Below are positions 9,293-19,500 of a DNA stretch of 41,561 bases, in pieces. The position numbers were made by a program, and so were the translations under genes. The stretch spans positions 1 to 41,561 of the forward strand of contig JAAAIG010000277.1 of assembly GCA_015852425.1 (NCBI GenBank), in the 5' to 3' direction. Within the stretch, counting starts at the first letter, position 1, and each line of letters opens with the position of its first letter. The notes below the pieces were generated by a model. The model saw only the letters and a program-made list of their open reading frames with translations. It was not told the origin of the DNA and searched no databases. The DNA comes from Gryganskiella cystojenkinii (lineage: Eukaryota; Mortierellomycota; Mortierellomycetes; Mortierellales; Mortierellaceae).

Positions 9293-12200
9293 ATGTCTGC
9301 CAAAGCCGTTCGCGAATACGATGGAAAGCTCCTCTTGGCCCATTGGCTCCACAGAGTTGATGTCCCAACCACAGAGACATCGTCCTCAAAATTCATCCAG
9401 CCCACAACCCGTTTGGCCCACGTCTCGATCGATACCGCGTTGTTGAAGGACCCCGTCCAGTTTGAGCAGTCTGTCCGTTCGACTTTGGATCAGTTGGAGG
9501 TTCAGCACCCTTGGTTGTTGACGACCAAGTTGGTCGCCAAGCCCGATCAGTTGATCAAGCGTCGTGGAAAATCAGGTCTCCTTTTGTTGAACGCAGACTG
9601 GACCGAGGCTCGTGCCTGGATCGAGAAGCATGCCGCCAAGGATGTTCTTGTAAGTTTTGAATGGTTTTCAATTTTTTGTTTGATATCGATCCCCCTTTTT
9701 TATGTGCTCTGGGTAGAAGTTTTCTTAAACATTTTTCAAATGTTCAAAGTAAAAACTTTCTTTTCGGAGAGAAAATCGAAAAAAATGGGTTGGGATCGGG
9801 TAAAATTTTTGATGGGTCGTTGCTATTCCGTACGGTTTGTGCGACCCATCTATTTTTCTCTCTGTCTGGATTAACAACGCGAGAACAAACAGCCAAGAAG
9901 AGAGGAATCGGATGACAATTTTTTCTTTTGAGAGTACAGTGTGCAGCGTACTGTCTCTTTACGACTCATGTTGCTTTTCATTTTTACTCTTTTACCTTTA
10001 TGTGGAAAAAAGTGAGATGAAAAAAGGCACGAGATGAAAAATCGAGTGAGCAAGGGAGTTAGGCCCGTGGACAGTAGAAAAAAAGGGCACAGGAGGAGAG
10101 CAAAAGAGTGGGACCATTGTTCTCCATGGCATGATTTTTTTTTCATCTAATTTGCTTTAAGGTTAATTTTCGCCCTGACTGCTCCGTTTTGTTCCTTTGG
10201 AGAAACGTTACTTTTTTTTACTTTTACATTTACTTTTTCAAGGCTTAGAAGGTACCATGGAACATTTTTTCTAACATTTTTTCTTTAATTCTCTTGTCTC
10301 GACTTGATGAAAACAAATAGGTTGACTCTGTCGCCGGTGTCCTCAAAACTTTCCTCGTCGAGCCTTTCATCCCCCATCCTTCCAACACCGAATACTACAT
10401 TTGCATCAACTCGGACCGTGACGGAGACAACATCCTCTTCACACATGAGGGTGGTATCGAGGTCGGCGATGTCGATGCCAAGGCCTTGAAGCTCCAAGTC
10501 AAAGTCCAGGATGCCTTCCCTACTCACGAGTCCATTCGCTCCTCGCTTCTCGTTCACGTCCCCGAGGCCAAGCACGATGTTCTCGTTGACTTCATCACCC
10601 GTCTCTATGCCGTCTACATTGACTTGCACTTCACTTACCTCGAGATTAACCCCTTGGTTGTCTTGGACCCTACTGAGGACGAGCCCGCTCGTGTTTACTA
10701 CCTTGATCTCGCTGCCAAGTTGGATCAGACTGCCGAGTTTGAGGCTGGTCCCAAGTGGGCCATCGCCCGTGCCCCCCAGAACATTGGTATCGCTGGTGTC
10801 GTCGCCGCCTCGACCGGCGCTGATGCCGGTCCCGGCATGGATTTCCCTGCTCCTTTCGGTCGCGAATTGACCAAGGAGGAAGCTTATGTTCAGGAGTTGG
10901 ATTCCAAGACCGGTGCGTCCTTGAAGTTGACTATCTTGAACAAGGATGGTCGTATCTGGACTATGGTCGCTGGTGGTGGTGCCTCGGTTGTTTACTCCGA
11001 TGCCATCGCTGCACTCGGACAGGCCGATGAGCTCGCCAACTATGGCGAGTACTCGGGTGCGCCCACCGAGACCCAGACCTATGAGTATGCCAAGACTATC
11101 TTGGATCTCATGACCCGCAACCCTGTCCCCCACCCCGAGGGTAAGGTCTTGATCATTGGAGGTGGTATCGCCAACTTTACCAACGTCGCTTCGACCTTCA
11201 AGGGTATCGTTCGTGCCTTGACCGAGTTCAAGCAACCTTTGATTGCGCACAAGGTTCGCATCTTTGTCCGTCGTGGTGGTCCCAACTACCAAGAGGGTCT
11301 CCGTTCCATGCGTCAGTTGGGAGAGTCTCTCGGAGTCGAGATCCAGGTCTTTGGACCCGAGACCCATATTACCGAGATTGTTCCCTTGGCCTTGACCGGC
11401 AAGCCTTCGGATGATTTGGTCGCCGCTACTGCTGCTGCCAGTGGAAACGCCTCCTCGGGTAACTTGTTGCAGGATCAATTATTGGGCACCAACTCAAGCA
11501 TCAACACTCCCGTCCCAACTGCGCCTGCCTCCCGTGCTGGTACTCCTCCTGCGACCGAGCGCATGACTTACTTCAACGAGGCAGTTGATGCCAACAAGAA
11601 CAGTGGTCATGATGCCAACGTTCCCTTCACGGCCCAGACTCGCTCTTTCATCTACGGAATGCAGCCCCGTGCTGTCCAGGGCATGCTTGATTTTGATTTC
11701 ATCTGCAAGCGTGAGGTTCCTTCCGTTGCCGCCATGATCTACCCCTTCGGTGGTGCTCACGTCCAAAAGTTTTACTGGGGCACCAAGGAAACACTCTTGC
11801 CCGTTTTTACCACTTTGGAGGAGGCTTGCACCAAGTTCCCCGAGGTTGACACTGTTGTCAACTTTGCCTCGTGCCGTTCCGTTTACCAGTCGACCGTTGA
11901 CTTGTTGAAGTACTCGGAACAGATCAAGACCATTGCCATCATTGCCGAGGGTGTCCCCGAGCGTCGTGCCCGTCAGATCCTTTGGGAGGCCAAGGCCAAG
12001 GACGTTTTGATCATCGGACCTGCTACTGTCGGAGGTATCAAGCCCGGTTGCTTCAAGATTGGCAACACTGGTGGTATGATGGATAACATTGTTTCGTCCA
12101 AGTTGTACCGTGCTGGATCCGTCGCTTATGTCTCCAAGTCTGGAGGCATGTCCAACGAGTTGAACAACATCATCTCGCGCACGACCGATGGTGTCTATGA

Positions 12201-13497
12201 AGGTGTTGCCATTGGTGGTGACCGTTACCCCGGTTCGACCTTTATCGATCACTTGCTCCGTTATGAGAACGACCCCAACTGCAAGATGCTCGTCCTTTTG
12301 GGTGAGGTCGGAGGCGTTGAAGAGTATAAGGTTTGCGAGGCGATCAAGAACGGAACCATTCGCAAGCCCGTCATTGCCTGGTGCATCGGTACCTGCGCCA
12401 AGATGTTTGCCACCGAGGTTCAGTTTGGTCACGCCGGTGCTTTGGCTCAATCGGACTTGGAGACTGCTGATGCCAAGAACAAGGCTCTCCGTGCCGCTGG
12501 TGTCGTTGTTCCCGAGACCTTTGAGAAGTTGCCTTTGGTCTTGAGCCAGACCTTCCAGTCTTTGGTCAAGAAGGGTGTCATCCAGCTCAAGCCTGAGCCC
12601 GAGACCCCCAAGATCCCTATCGATTACTCTTGGGCCCAGGAGTTGGGTTTGGTTCGTAAGCCTGCCTCGTTCGTCTCGACCATTTGCGATGACCGTGGTC
12701 AGGAGCTTTTGTACGCCGGTATGCGCATCTCGGATGTCTTCAAGGAGGATATCGGTATCGGCGGTGTCCTTTCCCTCCTTTGGTTCAAGCGCCGTCTTCC
12801 CGACTATGCCTGCAAGTTTATTGAGATGGTTCTCATGCTGACTGCTGATCACGGTCCCGCCGTCTCGGGTGCGCATAACACCATTGTCACCGCCCGTGCT
12901 GGCAAGGATCTTGTCTCTTCCCTCTGCGCGGGTCTCTTGACCATCGGTGATCGTTTCGGAGGTGCTCTCGACGGTGCCGCAGAACAGTTCTCGTCCGCCT
13001 ACGACAAGTCTCTGACCCCCCGTGAGTTCGTTTCGGTCATGCGTAAGCAAAACAAGTTGATCCTCGGTATCGGTCACAAGATCAAGTCCCGTACCAACCC
13101 AGATTTGCGTGTCGAAATCATCAAGGAGTACGCCAAGAAGCACTTCCCCTCGACTCCCGTCTTGGATTACGCCCTGCAGGTCGAGAACATCACGACATCC
13201 AAGAAGGACAACTTGATTCTGAACGTCGATGGTGCGATCGGTATCCTGTTTGTGGATCTGTTGAGAAACTCTGGCGCTTTCACGCGCGAGGAGTCTGAGG
13301 AATACATCAAGATTGGTACCTTGAACGGATTGTTTGTCCTTGGACGTTCCATTGGTTTCATTGGTCATTACTTGGATCAGAAGAGGCTCAAGCAGGGTCT
13401 CTACAGACATCCTTGGGATGATATCTCGTATCTTACCCCCGGTAACGAGCTCGGTCGCACGGTCGCTTCCTTGGACTCGATCAACAAGAAGGCTTAA
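9293..13497 (+). CDS. ACL1: ATP-citrate lyase, single-chain form
   Basis: Exons 9293-9649 and 10321-13497 give 1177 residues. The cytosolic enzyme converts citrate, CoA and ATP into acetyl-CoA and oxaloacetate, feeding fatty-acid and sterol synthesis. Order along the chain: ATP-grasp/CoA-ligase part (exon 1 to ~residue 480, with VEPFIPH and [15 protein letters not shown]); a Ser/Pro/Thr linker around 500-525; the CoA-binding and succinyl-CoA-synthetase-like part with the phospho-histidine loop FGHAGA (His near residue 823, equivalent to His760 of the human enzyme); then the citrate-synthase-like part ([33 protein letters not shown]). The length matches the animal-type fusion, whereas filamentous ascomycetes use two genes. 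Codon choice is strongly biased to C-ending codons, suggesting very high expression. The only intron, 671 nt, is unusually long. AATAAA motifs at 13568-13577 suit 3'-end formation. Confidence 0.96.
9650..10320 (+). other. Long 671-nt first intron of ATP-citrate lyase
   Basis: The donor is GTAAGT after codon 119 and the acceptor is AAATAG before GTT GAC TCT; the frame is phase 0. Most introns in this window are 50-150 nt, so this one is an outlier. It is rich in A- and T-runs. I find no open exon, snoRNA box pair or other RNA gene in it. Confidence 0.85.
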
Positions 13498-13714
13498 GTC
13501 AAGAAGAAAACATGCAATTATCCCCCCCTCATTTGTTCGCCTATCATCACGTCTCTTTCGTTTGTAAAATAAATAAAAAAAATATCTCAAAGAACTATTT
13601 TGATCAAAGCGAATTTGAGGCTTCTGCTTTTTCCTGGGAAAGGTCTTCTTGCTGAGAGTTTTTTGCTTTTTACAATGTTTTGTCCTGTAGTCGCTCAAAA
13701 ATAAACTTTGTTCT

Positions 13715-13844
13715 GTCGACTTTTGTAGAGACNNNNNNNNNNNNNNNNNNNNNNNNNNNNNNNNNNNNNNNNNNNNNNNNNNNNNNNNNNNNNNNNNNNN
13801 NNNNNNNNNNNNNNNNNNNNNNNNNNNNNNNNNNNAAAGTCGAC
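13715..13844. repeat. Inverted repeat GTCGACTTT / AAAGTCGAC around the gap (copy A)
   Basis: The left arm is 13715-13723 and the right arm 13836-13844; the arms are exact reverse complements and the N-gap lies between them. The same pair, with a 33-bp spacer, is found before the paralogous gene (15102-15152), and the bases around the left arm match too (CTTTTGTAG). The true spacer here is unknown because of the gap. Confidence 0.7.
13733..13835. other. Assembly gap (103 N)
   Basis: All bases are N. The gap lies inside the promoter of His-rich gene A, between two arms of an inverted repeat. Its real size is unknown. Any open frame crossing it on the minus strand is meaningless. Confidence 1.
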
Positions 13845-13932
13845 CAGTTGGACGGACCGAGAGATTGGTAGTTTGCTTTTCCTCTTTGTTACACACCCTA
13901 CTATCTTTTATTTTATTTTATTTTTTGAGTTG

Positions 13933-13945
13933 TATAAGTACAAGG
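13933..13945 (+). promoter_or_regulatory. TATA-like box of His-rich gene A
   Basis: TATAAGTACAAGG, 84 bp before the ATG and 89 bp after the right arm of the inverted repeat. The paralogous gene has TATAAATACAAGG in almost the same place, so the element survived duplication. Confidence 0.55.
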
Positions 13946-14016
13946 GGGGGGGGTTCTTTCTCTTATCCGCACTCGCAACCCCAGCCAGGAACAGGAACAG
14001 TCGCTAGATAAAAAAA

Positions 14017-14730
14017 ATGGAGGATCATCACAGCCACGACCACACGAGTCACGATTACTCGAGTCCTGCCACCTCGAGCCACGATCATTCAACTCATGTT
14101 GACAGTGGCCAGTCCTCTTCATCGTTGCACGATTCGTCGTACTCTTATACGATCCTTAATATGGCGGGTTCTTCCAGCATGGGTCACAATAGCCACCTAG
14201 TGGCTCTTCCCGGTTATGAAGAGCAACAGGGGCATAGCCATCACCATCATCATAAGCACAACCAGGACGGAGGTCATCATCACCCTCATCACCCTCACCA
14301 CCCTCACCACCCTCAGCCTCATAATCCAAACAACGACTCTAACACCGCGCCAACGATCGTCCCAGCCCCTATAATCATCTACCCAAACCAAGGTTATGGC
14401 TCGATTCAACCCAGAGTCCTTAGCCAAGAGCCATGGTGTCCACACGAATGCAAAGGTAAGATAAGGAGAGAGAAAATCTGTGCAACAGATAAATACAATT
14501 ACTTTAATATTCGTTTTCAACAAGAACAAGCAACTCACGATAATAAGCAACAGCGACGACTAACAACGGAGAAATCTCACTGTTTTATAATTTTTTCTCT
14601 TCCAGAGTGCCGAAGGGAACGCTTACGTAGGCAAAATGACTCGAACTGTGGCACACCATGTCTGTTTCTGATATTGCTTATCATTTGGATCATCTGTTTT
14701 TTGAATGTGCTCACTGGCGGGCGCCTCTGA
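14017..14730 (+). CDS. Histidine-rich, probably tail-anchored membrane protein (tandem copy A)
   Basis: Exons 14017-14455 and 14606-14730 give 187 residues; the intron splits a Glu codon (phase 1). I do not recognise the family. Residues 1-50 are rich in His, Ser and Asp (DHHSHDHTSHDYSS). Residues ~73-105 are almost all His with Pro, ending in repeated HHP triplets. Then come an Asn/Pro linker, GYGSIQPRVLSQEPWCPHECK, the basic ECRRERLRR, and a hydrophobic stretch CLFLILLIIWIICFLNVL with only five residues after it. There is no N-terminal signal peptide, so a C-terminal anchor with the His-rich part in the cytosol is the simplest topology. Dense His plus a CPHEC-x-x-C cluster suggests Zn, Ni or Cu binding, but this is inference. 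Its tandem partner at 15310 shares exon structure and promoter. Confidence 0.8.
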   Translation: MEDHHSHDHTSHDYSSPATSSHDHSTHVDSGQSSSSLHDSSYSYTILNMAGSSSMGHNSHLVALPGYEEQQGHSHHHHHKHNQDGGHHHPHHPHHPHHPQPHNPNNDSNTAPTIVPAPIIIYPNQGYGSIQPRVLSQEPWCPHECKGKIRREKICATDKYNYFNIRFQQEQATHDNKQQRRLTTEKSHCFIIFSLPECRRERLRRQNDSNCGTPCLFLILLIIWIICFLNVLTGGRL

Positions 14731-15101
14731 GATCTTGGTAATAAAAGGAGGGAGTTAACCCAGGCGGGTGGAACACTATAACTACTTGAAAAATGGGGAC
14801 ACTCCACTTTTCTGATGGTAGTGAACGTTTCGAACAAAAAAAAACATGATGTCAAAGGGAACGAACGAAAAATCTCGGGAATAAAAGTCGAAACACGCAT
14901 TAATAAAAACTCGTTTCTCAAAAGAGACCATATTTGACTGAATATCGTTTAGAAGGAATGGAATGATGAAGAGATGGATAAGAACGAGACGCCCTTGCTT
15001 TCCTTTCCTAGTAAGGGGAAGAAGCGATTCTTTTTTGTCGAGAGGTTCTGGTCTCGTACATGGTATGCCAGATTTTCTTGACGACGCAAAATATAAATTT
15101 T

Positions 15102-15152
15102 GTCGACTTTTGTAGCAACAAACCGCTTGCCCTTTTCGGCCCCAAAGTCGAC
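15102..15152. repeat. Inverted repeat GTCGACTTT / AAAGTCGAC (copy B)
   Basis: Arms at 15102-15110 and 15144-15152 are exact reverse complements separated by 33 bp. Each arm contains GTCGAC, itself a palindrome, so each could bind a dimeric factor. The same pair flanks the gap before copy A. The right arm ends 86 bp before the TATA-like box. Confidence 0.7.
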
Positions 15153-15237
15153 TCGTTGAATGGTTTGCGGGAACCACAGTCGCGGTCCCCCTTCCTGTCT
15201 CTTGTCTTGTTATCCTCATCCTGTTTTTTATATCGCA

Positions 15238-15250
15238 TATAAATACAAGG
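15238..15250 (+). promoter_or_regulatory. TATA-like box of His-rich gene B
   Basis: TATAAATACAAGG, 72 bp before the ATG. It differs from the copy A box at one position. Confidence 0.6.
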
Positions 15251-15309
15251 AATTTGTTCCTTTTAACGCCCACTCCTCACCCTACTGTGCTAAAAACACT
15301 GTATTACCG

Positions 15310-15963
15310 ATGAATGGCCATCATAGCCATGGGCACCACCCGAGTCATGACCAAGGTGGGCACTTGTCATCTTCGCTTCATGATTCGTTGCACTCTCACA
15401 TGACTCTCGATATGACTGGATCTTCGAATGTAGCAGCACCACCGAAATACAAGGACCAAGGAAATCATGGTCACCATCATCCTCACCATCACAAACACGA
15501 GTACGGCCATGACCATCCTCAACCGCATACTCAGACTCGTCACCAGTATGACGACTCGGCGGCTACCATGCCGACCATGGTTCCGGTCACCCGTATGAAC
15601 ATTCACCCATGCCTAGGTTATGGATCAATTCAATGCAGAGTCTCTAACCAAGAGCCATGGTGCCCTCACGAGTGCAAAGGTAAGCAATGAAATGAACTCT
15701 CCCCACAGTCCTTAAAAGCACACGTGTCACATCTGTCGTGCAGTAGTAGCCTTGCACAATTTAAGAGTCAATGTTGCATAACACCACGAAATCTTAAACC
15801 CATAACATTACTTCTCTTTTAACCTTCTTCTTCATTAGCATGCCGAAAGAAACGATATTATAAAGAGCATGACATGCATTGGTTGCAGTGGGTCTTCTTT
15901 CTGGCATTCTTTGTCCTGTGGTTCGTCTTAGAGGTGATATTGATCACCAAACGGCCCTTCTGA
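15310..15963 (+). CDS. Histidine-rich, probably tail-anchored membrane protein (tandem copy B)
   Basis: Exons 15310-15679 and 15839-15963 give 164 residues. The intron is again in phase 1, here completing an Ala codon, and exon 2 is 125 nt as in copy A. The order matches copy A: a His/Ser start (NGHHSHGHHPSHDQGGHLSS), the shared SSSLHDS and L-x-M-x-GSS words, a His cluster (HGHHHPHHHKHEYGHDH), then GYGSIQCRVSNQEPWCPHECK, a basic ACRKKRYYKEHD and a C-terminal hydrophobic helix WLQWVFFLAFFVLWFVLEVILI followed by TKRPF. The anchor sequences differ while the juxtamembrane motif is kept, so selection seems to act on the motif and on having an anchor. An in-frame upstream ATG at 15160 would cross the TATA-like box, so the ATG at 15310 is preferred. 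Function unknown; metal buffering or sensing at a membrane is a guess. Confidence 0.8.
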
Positions 15964-16528
15964 AGTTTCAAGTTAGTGCATTTATAACTCGGGCTGGTAA
16001 AAACTGTTAGACATGAAAATAAGAAACGACACAAATAACCCGCCTTTCTCCCTCTCGTTCTCCTGACGTCCACCCCCTCCTATTTCAAAGTAGTAATGCA
16101 GGGTTTTTTACGGATAGATGTAAAGATCCATCTATAGGGAAGTCTTACTTTGTTCTTTTTATTATAAATATCGCTATGTAGCAAACTTTGTTCAGTGAAG
16201 ACAACATGCGGATTAAATTCTGAACGTAGTGGGGTTATGAAGACAGAGGGGAGATGAGTGTCCACAGTAGAAAAAGTCAATTTTTCCAAACGAAAATCAA
16301 CAAGTTGGAGAAGGGTATATTATTAAGACCAGAATTATGAGGAGGTGGGGAGAAGAGTTGACCGGATTCTTAGACAGAATGGACGATAGATAGTGGGACG
16401 CAAGAAGAGAGGAGCAGCTACGTGAGTGGGGATGGGGACATGCACACATAGATAAAGTCTAAAGGGGAGGGAAGCGAAAGAAAAAAACAAAGTATACACA
16501 TGTAAACTTTTTCAAAATTATATCTCGT
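15964..16528. other. Convergent intergenic region
   Basis: Tail-to-tail space between His-rich copy B and the apyrase gene. It is AT-rich, and I see no exon, RNA gene or third copy of the His-rich gene. Confidence 0.5.
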
Positions 16529-19500
16529 CTAAGGAGACATGACAGTGCCAGAACTTCCGCGTCGAACGTTCTCACTACTGCCTCTCGAGACCAACTGTTG
16601 ATCCTGCTCTGTGATGTTATGACGTCCGAGGACCAAAGAGCTTGTACTCGTGGACACTTGTTGCAAATTAAATAGATGATGTTGCTGTTGTGTTTGAAAC
16701 TGAGGGGCAGAAGACGGCATAGGGCTGACACTTCGAGCACCCGATGCACGGACCGAGATCGGCATCAATCCACCACTTGACCGTCGCCCACGACCTCCCG
16801 TGGAAGAAGCTCCGCTGAGATATCCAGCCTCACTTGCGGATTCCTGTCCATCGTCGAGACTGGTCATGGCCCCAATGCCAGATTCGAAATTGATTCCAGA
16901 CATGATCCCGGTCGCTCGTTGTTTGTTTCGTCCAGTGTGGTTCGGGTTATGATCTGAAAAGGGGATCGCGCTCGCGGATCGAAAAGGCGTATGTGAGTAT
17001 TGTTGTTGGTTGTACTGGACTTGTTGTTGATACTGTTGGAACGCAGCTTTGTTGGTACTGCTACCGGTGTGACTGTTTCCAAAACCCGTGGTCGAGAGAG
17101 AGGAATGATGACGGTCCATGTAACCTTCACCTTCATCATCCCCATCACCACCATCAGCACTCCATTCGTCTCGTTCATCCGCAGAGGTGACGAATCCGGA
17201 CGCGATTCCTGAGGCAGAAGCACCACTATTATTATAATTGCTGCTGCCAAAGTATCCAGCGCCATATCCGCTCAGGTTCACAGACGATGTCGGTGCAGAC
17301 GAAGAACCGTCCTGATGGACGAGTTGTTGTTGCTTGTACCTGGCCATAGGCGTTAAGAGTGGGCTTCCTCCTGCGGACCCGTTGCCGCTCGAGATTGCGC
17401 CCACAGCGTTAAAACTCCGGGAACTTGTTAGCATTGATGGCATTGGTGTTGTTGTTGCATCCGCCGCTTGATCATCCTCAGGAATCCAGCCTTGTTTCCA
17501 TCCACTGCTCAGGTTACTACTGCTTCCAGATCGGGCTGTCAATTCAACAGAGGACTGAAGATGGGGCTGCTTTTGCAAGAGTGCAGTGTTGACGACACAC
17601 CCCTCCACATTCGCGTTCCGACCGTCCTTGCCGTTGCCGTTGCCATTATTGTTGTTGTTTGTGGATGCGAACAGGGACTGAGAGTCACCTGAGAACCGCT
17701 TCTTGTTGATCCTGAAAAACCGCGGCGTGGTCTTGGGTGGACGTGAACCCGAGGAAGAGTTCGACATGCTTGAGTGCGATCGATGGTATCCACCCTCGAA
17801 GGACCCTGGAGGTAAGCCGTTGTTACCGACACCGGACCCCATTTCCGGAATAGCGCTCAATCCTAAAGAACCCAGACTACCCGCAGGTGTGCCTCCGTGA
17901 TGTGAAACTCCGACAATGTTACCGTTTCCAATGCCGAGACCGGGCCCACCATGGGTAGGCGCAGTTGAAGAACTGCCATCGAATCCAGCGATCGTAATAG
18001 ATTCCATCATCTCTTCGGTTCCTCTGGCGCCTGTGTCAAAACTCGTGGGCTCTGGCCAGATCCGACTCGTCAAGGACCACCAGACAGATCGGGTATGATG
18101 GACAACTGATAAATAAAAGACCTTGAAGCTGGCTCGGGGACTGAAACTTCTCCCTCCATACGCTCCTGCACCGACGGCTCCAGACTCTAAAGCGCTATAA
18201 TCCGTGTTGGAAGGCCCACTTGTCCGACGGAACCGACCAAAGAGCGGGAGACCACCGTTGCTTCCACCTCCACCGGGGGACAAGGACGATCCATTAGAGC
18301 CCAACCAGCGCCGGATCGTAGGCCAAGACTTGGAGGACCTTGATCGATAGACCCAAAAGACTGCGAGACCAAACAAGACGATGGCAAGGAGCATGAAATG
18401 GTTATAGCTGTCCAGCATCCGTTCCGGGTATGTGTCCTCATGCGGTGGTCCTTGTTTTGCAGGTGGAAGGACTTGTTCCGTGGGTTTGTGACCTCCATGA
18501 TCGGACGATCCAGTTCCAGCACCGATCCCCGTAGGACCCATAGACCCACTCGAAATTAGCAACATGGCTCCCAGGGTCCATGTGACTTGAATATCCTTGA
18601 TCGCATTGATCGACCGGAACGGCACAGGTCGCCAGTTCTTGCTGTTGATCGACTCGTCTGCCTTTTCGAGGACCTCGTTCGACTGTTCTTTGGATCCTCC
18701 AGCACCGCGTTCACCGAACCTGGGCAGGCCAAAGCCTCCATGAAGGACGTTTGACAACCAAGCGGATTTGAAACACTGCATCTCGAGTCGCTCCTGTAGT
18801 TGTCCCTCATACTCGGGTCGGTCCTTGATATCGTCCCATTCCGAATTACAAAACTCGGCCGATTTCCGTTCAAACTCTGCATAGTCATAAGCACCCCCAA
18901 GTCCGAGAATGTCATGGGAAGAGTACCAGTATTCAGAGACGCCGATGAATGTGTTGATGTTGAAATCGATCGGCGGCGTATGAACGCCGTTAAAGAGACA
19001 AGGGATATCGGAGCACTCCTTGTCCTTGTTCAACAAACCCTCTACTCTCGTAAGACAGCCTGTGAAGGACCCTATGCCACGGAGGTTCACATGCGGTTGC
19101 GTGTGGGTCTCGTTGATGTGAAGGTTCCGGGGCAAACAGGGGTCGTCGATAACCTTTTCGGATTCCACATCTTCTTGATGGGCTGGTAGGAGATATTCCT
19201 TGACGTATCGTCGCCGGGCTTGATTCGACCCATAGCCAAGAAAGGTCGTGACAAAGACGTTGTACTTCATCGTTTCTCCATCCAGGGTCTTCAAGCTAAC
19301 TGCTGTCAGATCATTCGCATGTTCTTCCGAGGCCTTGGGCGAGGGTTCGAACGCGATCTGCGTACTGGCGCCTCCCATGTCCAAAAAACCGAGGGTATGG
19401 CGATGGGACTGGGGTGCTGTCGGATCATCCAGATCGCCATTGTCGTAGTTGGGAGGAATAGACTCTGAATCAGAGGCATCATGTTGTTCGGATCCGGGCG

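Larger units (their letters stand above)
13498..14016. promoter_or_regulatory. 3' end of ATP-citrate lyase and promoter of His-rich gene A
   Basis: The first ~100 bases carry AATAAA-type 3'-end signals for the lyase. The rest holds an inverted repeat broken by the assembly gap, a run of T/TTTTA repeats, a TATA-like box and a 10-G run (13944-13953) ahead of the ATG at 14017. Confidence 0.6.
14731..15309. promoter_or_regulatory. Spacer between tandem His-rich genes; promoter of copy B
   Basis: The first half should be the 3' region of copy A and shows nothing distinctive. The second half carries the promoter of copy B: an inverted repeat at 15102-15152 and a TATA-like box at 15238-15250. The sequence just before the left arm also resembles the matching part of copy A. 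Confidence 0.55.

Noticed and set aside
10285..13896. Very long minus-strand open frames (397 and 800 codons) opposite ATP-citrate lyase
   Set aside because: They mirror the plus-strand codon bias, contain no recognisable domain, and the longer one runs through the N-gap. The plus strand encodes a complete, well-conserved enzyme.
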